DNA of 40,557 bases from a virus. A program made the translations under genes and the position numbers. This document shows positions 8,387-15,800 of this stretch, piece by piece (within the stretch, counting starts at the first letter, position 1; each line of letters opens with the position of its first letter). The DNA lies in the IMG/VR virus record IMGVR_UViG_3300048625_000174, positions 1 to 40,557 of that record; one strand, given 5' to 3'. Under the pieces are notes generated by a model that was given only the letters and a program-made list of their open reading frames with translations, had not been told where the DNA came from and did no database searches.

Positions 8387-9007
8387 ATGAGCAATACAAA
8401 CTTTCCTTTCTGGCAGGGCTTGAAGAAGCTCCTCGTTGACCGAGGGGATGGAACGCACGCTGAGCGCGTTGAGGCTTACCCGCCGGTGAAATTGATGACT
8501 CAGGATGACAGCGATCACGCTCGATTAAAAGTTGATACTGGTAATACAGGGTTCTTTTCTGGTCATGAGTTTCGTACCTTCTACGAATTCAGCATCCCAT
8601 CTGGCCAGACTCGCGTGATAAAGGTTGTTGCACCGATTGACACCATCGTTCAAATGTTCGCTACCGAGCTTGATCTGGCCGAGCTTCGAGTCGAACTTCG
8701 CGCAGGTGGAACTGAGGGTGGAACTTTCTCGACTGCCATACCATCGCTTCCAGCTAACGGTATGAGCACAACATCTGGCTACGCAGGTCAGGTTGCAATG
8801 AGTACAGGTGGCACACACACTGGCGGAACCGTTTACGACTTGCTGACGTTATACAGCGGAGCAAATGCAAACAAGGCTGTTGCTTCTACAGCTTCTGAAA
8901 GTCTTCCACAAGGCTTTCCAGCTGGAACCTATTACATTTCATTGCAGAATACTGATGGCGCAACTGCCACTGGCATATTCCGCGCACGTTGGGAAGAAAG
9001 ACCATGA
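8387..9007 (+). CDS. beta-rich virion protein, unknown
   Basis: The 206 residues lack Cys and are rich in Gly, Thr, Ser and Ala, with alternating hydrophobic strands (FRTFYEFSIPSGQTRVIKV, then LRVELRAGGTEGGTF, and GTYYISLQNTDGATATGIF at the end). This is typical of jelly-roll or Ig-like decoration proteins. Start ATG 8387 has only a distant AAAGG. The stop overlaps the next ATG (ATGA), tying it to the connector genes. A head decoration or small fibre role is inferred; no named family recognised. Confidence 0.72.
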   Translation: MSNTNFPFWQGLKKLLVDRGDGTHAERVEAYPPVKLMTQDDSDHARLKVDTGNTGFFSGHEFRTFYEFSIPSGQTRVIKVVAPIDTIVQMFATELDLAELRVELRAGGTEGGTFSTAIPSLPANGMSTTSGYAGQVAMSTGGTHTGGTVYDLLTLYSGANANKAVASTASESLPQGFPAGTYYISLQNTDGATATGIFRARWEERP

Positions 9008-9327
9008 GCATCATTACATTGGCAACAGCTAAACTCCACCTTCGCGTGGATCACACAGACGAAGACACGCTTATCCAGATTTATCTGGATGGCTGCGAGA
9101 AGGCTGCGTCAAACTATCTTGGCCGCAATCTGTACGCCTCAAGCATCGGTAGCGACTTGGACGGATTGGTCATGGATGATGCAGTTAAGAGCGCCATCTT
9201 GCTCCAAGTGGGCAACCTCTATGCGAACCGCGAGGCCACGGTGCAACCAATGCGCTCTGCAATTGTTGAGTTGCCTCTTGGTGTAAAGTGGTTGCTTGAT
9301 CCATATCGCATCAACTTGGGCATGTAA
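9004..9327 (+). CDS. head-tail connector protein, gp6-like
   Basis: A 107-residue protein with the short all-helical plan of HK97 gp6/SPP1 gp15 connectors: TLATAKLHLRVDHTDEDTLI, a helix with YLDGCEKAASNYLGRNLY, AILLQVGNLYANREA, and the end LPLGVKWLLDPYR. This family ring binds under the portal. ATG 9004 is chosen because it overlaps the previous stop as ATGA; an in-frame ATG at 8989 also exists. It begins the standard connector-gene order seen downstream. Confidence 0.85.
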   Translation: MSIITLATAKLHLRVDHTDEDTLIQIYLDGCEKAASNYLGRNLYASSIGSDLDGLVMDDAVKSAILLQVGNLYANREATVQPMRSAIVELPLGVKWLLDPYRINLGM

Positions 9328-9328
9328 T

Positions 9329-9649
9329 ATGCAAGCAGGCCGCTTAAAAAATCGTGTTGTAATTCAGCAACAATCGACGACTCAGGACTCGATTGGCCAG
9401 CCTGTAAACACTTGGACGACTTACGCGACAGTCTGGGCAAACATCATTCACCAGAAGGGCGCTGAGGCGATCAAAGCAGACCAAGTGATGTCTACGCTTC
9501 GAGCCAGTATTCGCGTTCGTTACAAGGCCGGTATCACAACCGCAATGCGAGTGTCTTACGCATCGAAGATTTACCAGATCATCTCCATCATTCCTGATGC
9601 TGAAAGCAAGGATTACATGGATTTGGTTTGTGAGGTATACGGTGGCTAG
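9329..9649 (+). CDS. head-tail adaptor / head closure protein
   Basis: The 106-residue protein begins MQAGRLKNRVVIQQQSTTQD and continues GQPVNTWTTYATVWANI, GAEAIKADQVMS and IRVRYKAGITTAMRVSY. This is the characteristic pattern of the Phage_H_T_join family (SPP1 gp16/HK97 gp7-like), a small beta-barrel ring that closes the head exit and joins the tail. ATG 9329 follows the previous stop directly and matches the family's usual N-terminus. Confidence 0.9.
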   Translation: MQAGRLKNRVVIQQQSTTQDSIGQPVNTWTTYATVWANIIHQKGAEAIKADQVMSTLRASIRVRYKAGITTAMRVSYASKIYQIISIIPDAESKDYMDLVCEVYGG

Positions 9650-10133
9650 AGGCCAGAATTCCATTACGATTTCAATTGATACATCATCTGTTCAGAGGAT
9701 GATGACTGAGCTTGCCGAAAATGCAAGAGATGCCATCAGACCTGCGGCTCAGGCTGGTGCTCAAGTGATTTACGAGGAAGCAAAGAGGCTGGCCGGACGC
9801 AGCGCTAAGTCACATTACTTCTATGGAACTTCATGGAAGAGTGGTAGCGAGAGCAAGGCTGGACGGTACAAATTCAATCCTGGAAACCTTCAGAGATCAA
9901 TCTATCAGGTCTACTCGAAGGATAATTCTAGTCAAGACCTCGCAACTTACCATGTGAGTTGGAATATGGAGAAAGCTCCATACGGCTTGTTTGTTGAGTA
10001 CGGTATTAGCCCGTACATCAAAAAAGGAACAGCATCTCAGCAGTCGTTCATTCGTGCGGCTGCTTTAAACAAGAGCGAGGAAGCTGCTCTTGCAATTGAA
10101 GGTGAACTTGCTAAAAGGTTGGGCAATTTATGA
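9642..10133 (+). CDS. tail completion protein, HK97 gp10-like
   Basis: A 163-residue protein of the HK97 gp10 family type, needed to complete the tail end that meets the head. Typical parts are ISIDTSSVQRMMTELAENA, AAQAGAQVIYEEAKRLAG, GNLQRSIYQVYSKD, and the Gly/Phe-Val-Glu-Tyr-Gly box YGLFVEYGISPYIKKG. Start GTG 9642 is preferred: GAGG at 9632-9635 is well spaced and the overlap with the adaptor stop is 8 bases. An in-frame ATG at 9597 would overlap the adaptor gene much more. ATGA overlap with the next gene. Confidence 0.85.
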   Translation: MARGQNSITISIDTSSVQRMMTELAENARDAIRPAAQAGAQVIYEEAKRLAGRSAKSHYFYGTSWKSGSESKAGRYKFNPGNLQRSIYQVYSKDNSSQDLATYHVSWNMEKAPYGLFVEYGISPYIKKGTASQQSFIRAAALNKSEEAALAIEGELAKRLGNL

Positions 10134-10483
10134 GTCTCGAATCAAATGTTTATACGGTCTTGAAGACTGTTTGCGATAACGTCTACCCAGATTTTGCGCC
10201 AGAAGATGCCCCAAAGCCATTTGTCACATGGACTCAGATTGGCGGCTCGGCAATTAAACCGCTTGGCAAGGACGTTCCGAACATTCGAGAATCTGTGATT
10301 CAGGTAAACGCATGGTCTTTATCTCGCATTACGACCACTCAATTGATCTTGGGCATTGATGCCGCCATGCGAACTGCCACGCAGTTTTCAGCGCAGCCAG
10401 TTGCAGAGATGATGTCGGTCACAGACCAAGATACGGGAATGCGTGGCGCGATTCAGGATTTTGTTATTCGCGACTTACGATAG
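10130..10483 (+). CDS. tail terminator/completion protein, DUF3168-like
   Basis: The 117 residues show the DUF3168-type plan: an N-terminal helix LESNVYTVLKTVCDNVYPDF, PKPFVTWTQIGG, SVIQVNAWSLSRITTTQLI and the closing QDFVIRDLR strand. Such proteins cap the tail tube and join it to the connector. It is coupled to the gp10-like gene by ATGA and ends the connector block before the GIY-YIG insertion. Confidence 0.83.
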   Translation: MSLESNVYTVLKTVCDNVYPDFAPEDAPKPFVTWTQIGGSAIKPLGKDVPNIRESVIQVNAWSLSRITTTQLILGIDAAMRTATQFSAQPVAEMMSVTDQDTGMRGAIQDFVIRDLR

Positions 10484-10559
10484 ACTTAAAGCGCAACGGC
10501 CCGATGTACCACCATCGAGCCGTCACTTCTCAATCATTGCCAATAGGGGTAGCAACAGC

Positions 10560-11285
10560 ATGAGCAACTTCAAATTCTACACATACGCGCACTACAAGGC
10601 CGATACCAAAGAGATTTTTTATATTGGAAAAGGTAGTGGTAATCGCGCCTTTGTGAGGAACAAGAGATCAATCCACTGGAACTCAATAGTGGACAAACAT
10701 GGGCTTCACGTTGAAATACTTGCCAAGTGGGAGTCTGAAAAAGATGCGCTTACTCACGAGAAATTTCTCATATCGACATTTAGATCAATGGGATTCAGTC
10801 TATGCAATATGACTGAAGGTGGAGATGGAATCACAAGTGAGTCTTGGACGCCAGAACTCAGACAAGTCCTGTCAAAATCTAGACTTGGAAAGAAGTTATC
10901 TGACGAAACCAGGAAGAGAATGTCTATCTCGGCCACTGGAAGGCCAATGAGTAAAGAGGCCATTGAGAAAAGTGCGAAATTTCATCGCGGAAGAAAAAGA
11001 AGTTCAGAGACTACTCGCAAGATGTCAGAGTCCTTGAAGGGGAAAAATCTTGGGATAAAAAGACCAAAGGATGTTGTTGACAAGATAGCAAAAATACTCA
11101 CTGGCAAGAAAAGAAGTGATGAATCGAGAGCAAGAATGAGTGCTGCAGCCATTGGCAAAAAGAAAAAGCCGCAGAGTAAAGAGCATAGGATGAAAATATC
11201 TGAGAAAAGAAAAGAATACTGGAAGCGATGGAGGGATGCAAAAGTGCTTGCATCCTTAAATAAACATGATCTAGAATCTAACTAG
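10560..11285 (+). CDS. GIY-YIG homing endonuclease with NUMOD3 repeats
   Basis: Probable selfish endonuclease of 241 residues. The N-terminal catalytic domain has the two GIY-YIG strands as FYTYA and FYIGKG (Tyr 21-Gly 23), with Arg 29, catalytic Glu 67 in THEKFLI, and Asn 83 in LCNMTEGGDG. Residues ~105-225 hold a row of NUMOD3-type DNA-binding repeats (GKKLSDETRKRMS, then GRPMSKEAIEKS, GRKRSSETTRKMS, GKKRSDESRARMS and a last SKEHRMKIS). Lys/Arg-rich, AT-rich codons contrast with both neighbours. ATG 10560 begins the recognisable domain; a weak AGGGG lies 12 bases upstream. It sits between tail completion and tail tube genes. Confidence 0.92.
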   Translation: MSNFKFYTYAHYKADTKEIFYIGKGSGNRAFVRNKRSIHWNSIVDKHGLHVEILAKWESEKDALTHEKFLISTFRSMGFSLCNMTEGGDGITSESWTPELRQVLSKSRLGKKLSDETRKRMSISATGRPMSKEAIEKSAKFHRGRKRSSETTRKMSESLKGKNLGIKRPKDVVDKIAKILTGKKRSDESRARMSAAAIGKKKKPQSKEHRMKISEKRKEYWKRWRDAKVLASLNKHDLESN

Positions 11286-11356
11286 AAAAGATTCTCTTTT
11301 CATGGTGCGTGTAAAAGCGCGTTTCGTCCGGCCGGACAAGTTCAAAAGGAATACTT

Positions 11357-12004
11357 ATGGCTTACTTTTTCCCTGAGGGGTCAAAATTTTATTTTTCCCA
11401 ATCTTTTGCTTCTGCAAAAACAATCACAGCGTTGACCAACGCTAACCCTGCTGTGGCAACATCCACATCGCATGGTTATTCCGATGGCGATGAAGTCATT
11501 CTGACCTCTGGTTGGGAAGATGCCACTGACACTGTGTACAAAGTCGACCAACTGACGACTGACACGTTCAGCCTGACTGGTTTGAACTCTACTGACACTG
11601 ATTTCTATTCAGCTGGTGGTGGCGTTGGTTCTGCTCAGAAAGTTTCTAGCTGGACTGAAATCCCTCAAGTCTTGACTATTGCCACTTCTGGCGGTGACGC
11701 TCGTTTCACTACGATCAACCCTATCGCTCGTCGCAACAGCATCAACATCCCTACTGGCTTCAACGCCACTAGCATCACGTTGACTCTGGGCCATGACCCA
11801 TCAAACGCTAACTACATCACAATGTTGGACATCAGCCGCACATTGTCTAAAGTCGCGTTCAAGATGGTCTTGTCTGGTGGCGCTGTGACTTACGGTTACG
11901 GCTACATGAGCGTTTCTGAGGCTCCTACATTGAACGTGAACCAAGCAAACAGCGTCACTGCTGCTTTGACTTTGTTGGGTCGTTCGATCTCTTACGCCAG
12001 CTAA
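11357..12004 (+). CDS. major tail tube protein
   Basis: A 215-residue protein in the position of the tail tube gene, before the chaperone and tape measure genes. The mix of short beta strands (EVILTSGWEDATDTVYKVD, TDTFSLTGLNSTDTDF, QVLTIATSGGD, SITLTLGHDP) and codon use resembling the capsid gene fit an abundant tube protein of the lambda gpV/TTP type. AAAAGGA lies just upstream of ATG 11357. A strong terminator follows the stop. Family call is by context and fold-like pattern. Confidence 0.82.
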   Translation: MAYFFPEGSKFYFSQSFASAKTITALTNANPAVATSTSHGYSDGDEVILTSGWEDATDTVYKVDQLTTDTFSLTGLNSTDTDFYSAGGGVGSAQKVSSWTEIPQVLTIATSGGDARFTTINPIARRNSINIPTGFNATSITLTLGHDPSNANYITMLDISRTLSKVAFKMVLSGGAVTYGYGYMSVSEAPTLNVNQANSVTAALTLLGRSISYAS

Positions 12005-12020
12005 TCACTGACGACTCAGA

Positions 12021-12045
12021 AAGGCCACCTTCGGGTGGCTTTTTT
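12021..12045 (+). terminator. rho-independent terminator after tail tube gene
   Basis: Nine paired bases (12021-12029 with 12034-12042, one G-U) around a TTCG loop, followed by T residues. It lies 16 bases after the tail tube stop and matches the design of the capsid terminator at 6298. Confidence 0.9.
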
Positions 12046-12057
12046 GTTTCTGTGACA

Positions 12058-12087
12058 TTCACAACTGAAAAGTTTTTAGATTACAAT
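12058..12087 (+). promoter_or_regulatory. possible promoter for tail assembly genes
   Basis: TTCACA (12058-12063) and TACAAT (12082-12087) are 18 bases apart, directly after a terminator and 32 bases before the next start codon. TGTGACATTCACA at 12051-12063 forms an inverted repeat over the -35 element, built from the TGTGA/TCACA half-sites found at the early promoters but in the opposite order. Confidence 0.45.
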
Positions 12088-12119
12088 GAAATTGTTTTTA
12101 ACCCTTTAAGGAACTACAA

Positions 12120-12512
12120 ATGGCAAAAATCGTACTTGGCTCTCGCCCTAAGAACTTCAAATCTCTGGTCACTATTCCAATGCTTGAAGGCGGCGAAGGA
12201 ACGATTGAGGTTAGCTACATTTACCGCACACGCACCGACTTTGGAAAGCTAATTGACGGTTTGATGGATGATGCGAAGGTTGTACCAACCAGCGAAGCTG
12301 CTGAAGACCAGGCTTTCTCTTTGGAAGACGCTCTGAACAAGACCAAAGAAACCAATGCTGACTACATTATGAAAGTTGCTGACGGCTGGAATTTGGACAT
12401 TGAGTTCAGCCGAAATGCCGTTGCTCAGTTGTGCGATGAGTTGCCAGCCGCTGCTTTGGCCATCATGAGCACCTACCGCAACGCTATCACTGAAGGCCGT
12501 TCGGGAAACTAA
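12120..12512 (+). CDS. tail assembly chaperone, short form (gpG-like)
   Basis: A 130-residue chaperone candidate that would coat the tape measure during tail assembly. Position between tube and tape measure genes, size, and the helical Asp/Glu-rich make-up (LEDALNKTKETNADYIMKVADG) fit the gpG class. AAGGA lies 8 bases upstream of ATG 12120. The last two sense codons are part of a GGGAAAC slippery heptamer, so a minority of ribosomes should shift -1 and make a longer form. The functional class follows from this arrangement more than from sequence similarity. Confidence 0.83.
   Translation: MAKIVLGSRPKNFKSLVTIPMLEGGEGTIEVSYIYRTRTDFGKLIDGLMDDAKVVPTSEAAEDQAFSLEDALNKTKETNADYIMKVADGWNLDIEFSRNAVAQLCDELPAAALAIMSTYRNAITEGRSGN
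12503..12509 (+). other. -1 frameshift slippery site GGGAAAC
   Basis: The heptamer is read G GGA AAC directly before the TAA stop (12510-12512) of the short chaperone. A -1 shift gives GGG AAA CTA and enters the frame of the next gene. Lambda-type G/GT pairs use GGGAAAG at the same place, so this is the expected device. Confidence 0.88.
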
Positions 12513-12823
12513 AACAGGTCGCTTCAGCTCTTTACACACCAGAGCCGAAAGGTCAAGCCACAACAGGGTTTGACCTTTCTCACTTGATTGCCTCTCAAGT
12601 GGTTGAAGTTTGGCCTGAAAACTGGCAAACTGTAGACCTGTTCATATCTGTCGCAACTCAGTGGCGAATTGGTATGGGTGGCCCTACAGGATTGGATTAC
12701 AACGTCTTATTCCGTGTGCTGGATAGCAAGGGTCTATCTGCTGATGATTGGGAACTCTCATTCGGCGACATTCGTATAATGGAATCGGCGGCATTGGAGG
12801 CGATGCGCCAATCTAACAGTTAG
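12509..12823 (+). CDS. tail chaperone frameshift extension (gpT-like, DUF1799-type)
   Basis: The -1 frame product adds 104 residues after the slippery site, giving a fusion of about 234 residues. It reads LKQVASALYTPEPKG, then LIASQVVEVWPENWQTVDLF, TQWRIGMGGPTGLDYNVLF and ends MESAALEAMRQSNS, which resembles DUF1799 proteins found before tape measure genes. There is no ATG near its 5' end; only a TTG at 12584 exists, without a clear ribosome binding site, and using it would lose the upstream residues. Expression by frameshift is well established for this gene pair in other phages. Confidence 0.82.
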   Translation, partial: LKQVASALYTPEPKGQATTGFDLSHLIASQVVEVWPENWQTVDLFISVATQWRIGMGGPTGLDYNVLFRVLDSKGLSADDWELSFGDIRIMESAALEAMRQSNS

Positions 12824-12830
12824 GTGTTGC

Positions 12831-15800
12831 ATGTCTACATACTCAAAAGTTCAAGTTGGAATCTCGGTAAGCACTGAGCAACTGGAACAGGATATTGCCA
12901 AAACGAAGGCTATATTCGAGGAATTGCCAAAGTCGATGGCTGAGAAAGCCCTGCGAGCTGGAAAGAGTTTTGACAACATCGCTCTTTCTGCTCGCAAGGC
13001 TGGCGTCGATCTGAATGAGTACATCAACACGTTAGCTACTACTGGCGTTACTATTGAGGAGTCTGCTCGCAAGCAAGAAAACGCAACAAAGCGGTTTACT
13101 GATGCGATTACACGACAAACTATTGCTCTGAAGGCTGGCGGCAAGGCTACTGCTGATTACCTTGAGCAGACAGCTTACATGAAGGGCGCAGACCCGAAGG
13201 TTATTGCTCCACTGGCTGATGAGTTGCGCAAAATTGAGGCAGCTCAGAAACTTGCCAATGCAGCAACCATGCAAGGCACGAAGCAACTCAATGAGTATGG
13301 CATGTCAGCCAAGGCTACGGCTGCGGCTCTGCGCTCTGTTCCGGCTCAATTTACCGACATTGTTGTTTCATTGCAAGGTGGCCAGGCTCCATTGACTGTG
13401 CTGCTGCAACAGGGTGGCCAGTTAAAGGACATGTTTGGTGGCATCGGTGGTGCTGCTCGCGCCCTTGGCGGGTACATTGCCAGCTTGGTAAACCCATTCA
13501 CGCTTGCTGCTGCTGCGGCTGGTGGCTTGTATTTGGCCTATGAAAGCGGCCAAAAATCAGTTCGCGAGTTCAATAAACTCCTGATTGATACAAATAATGC
13601 AGTTGGCTATACGACAAATCAGCTTCTTGGCATGTCTGAGGCATTGTCTTCTCAAGGCTTTTCTCGTAACGATGCTGCGGTTGCGATCTCAACTATTGCA
13701 AAAAGCTCACTGGTTGCAACAACAAACCTTAAAGAGTTTACAAAAATAGCTCTTGATCTTGAGAAGTATGTTGGCGTTCCAATTGAGAAGACCGCACAGG
13801 CTTTTGCAAAGATGGCTGAAGAGCCATCAAAGGCTGCAAAGTCGATGAGTGGCCTAACGGTTGCTCAGTATGAATTGGTCAAGTCTCTCGAAGAGACTGG
13901 CAACAAGACAGAAGCAGCTAAGATCGTTATGAATGCGTTTGGAGAAGACTCCAAGCGTGTGATTGCTGGCTACAAGGCAGACATGGATGCGCTTGATGTG
14001 GCCGCATCATTCTGGACTGAAAAGTTCAAGTTAATGTGGGATGCCATTAGCGGCACAACAATGGCAGACACTGCCGCAGTGAGAATTGACAATCTTAAAA
14101 AGAAGATTGCAGAACTCAGTGGCCCAAACCCATTCAAGAATGTTGGACTTGTTGATGCTGCTAAAGCATCAATTGACCCAGAGGGAACTAAGGCTCGTCT
14201 GATTGCGCAATACAGCGAAGAACTGAACTACATCACTCGAATCAATCAAGAGATGGAGCGAAGCGCTAAGGCTCGCAAGGATGAAGAAGAAATCAAGAGC
14301 AAGGGTAAGTCTGCCATTGATGCTTTGACATCTGCGAACGACAAGTACGCCTCATCTCAGCAGAAAGCAAACAAAGAGCTTGAGGATTACCGTAGAAATA
14401 TTGAGGCTCTTAGAAAGTCTGCACCTAACAGCGAGCTTCTCAATCCAGCCACGATCAGACGCACAGAGCAAGGGATCATGGCCAAGGCTGAAGACAAGTC
14501 AAACGATGCGATTAAAAATCAAATCGCAAGTCTGAAGGCTCGTGTAAATGCCGAAGAGGAATACCTTGGCCGTCTGGTTATTCAAGGCGACTTGGCTGAC
14601 AAGCTCACTGAAGGTGAAAAGGAAGTCCTGAAGATTCAAGAGATGATCTTGAAATCTAAGAACGAGCAGGAAAAGGCTGGACTTCGCATTGCTGAAGGTG
14701 TTGCAAAGGAATTAGCTGTTGTTCAGCAGCAGATTCAAGAGCGTAAAAATGCCGTTGAACTCGGTAAGGATGAACGAAGAAAAGCACTTGAAAGCGCAAA
14801 GGGTGACTTGAGTGAATTTACTCAGTCAATGCGTGACATCGACATCTCAAAGATGAATGGCATGTTTAATGGCGCGATTGATGGCGCATTGAAATTTGCT
14901 ACAGCTCTAAATACTGTTGTTGAGACACAGACTGGACTTGCAAAAGCGCTTGAAGCCAACAAAATTGTCAACGCTGGCGATGCCGCAAAAATGGCAAAGA
15001 CAGAGGCAGAGTTGATTCGCAAGGCAGAAGACGCAACTATAAATTCATACGGCAACATGGCCGCAGGACTGAAGTCATACGCAAAAGAAGGCACGAAGGC
15101 ATACGATGCTCTGTATAACGCAGAGAAGATATTCCGCGCGTTTGAGCTGGCAAGTGCTGTGTCAAACATGGCTACTAAGTCAGGATTGGTTGACTTCTTT
15201 GTGGCCAAGAAGGTTGCTGGCGATGCGTTGATGACTACAAGCGCGACAGCTAGTGCTTCTGCTGAGGTGGCTGCAAACGCTGCTGTTGGATCATCCAATG
15301 CTATTGTTGGTGTGACAAACCAGTCGAAGGGCGATCCATACACAGCGTTTCCACGAATGGCTGCTATGGCTGCAATCATGGCCAGCCTTGGCTTTGCTGT
15401 TGGCGCTTTTGGTGGCGGCTCTGGTGGAGGTGCTGCACCAACAAATTCTGGAACTGGAACTGTACTTGGAGATAGTTCTGCAAAAAGCGAATCGCTTAAA
15501 AACAGTCTTGATATTTTGAACAGCACTCAAGATATTGCTCTTGATTTCACCAAGCAGATGGCTCAGAGTCTGAAAACCATTGAGTCAAACATTGGTGGCT
15601 TGACTAATATTTACTTGCGCACTGGTGGAGCCTCTGGACTTGAGTCAACCATTGCTACTGGTAAGTTCGATACCGCACTTAGTAAGACTGTTGCTACAGT
15701 TACGAACTTCGCAATCGGCGTTATGAATCCTTTGGTTGCTGTTGCAGACTTCTTGCTTGGTGGAGGCAAGATGTCTGGAGGCCCAATTACAGGCGCTGTA

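Noticed and set aside
14822-15526. 234-codon open frame on the minus strand inside the tape measure gene
   Set aside because: Ala/Ser/Val-rich antisense translation of a Gly/Ala/Ser-rich coding region, with no ribosome binding site and no family pattern; the plus-strand gene explains it.
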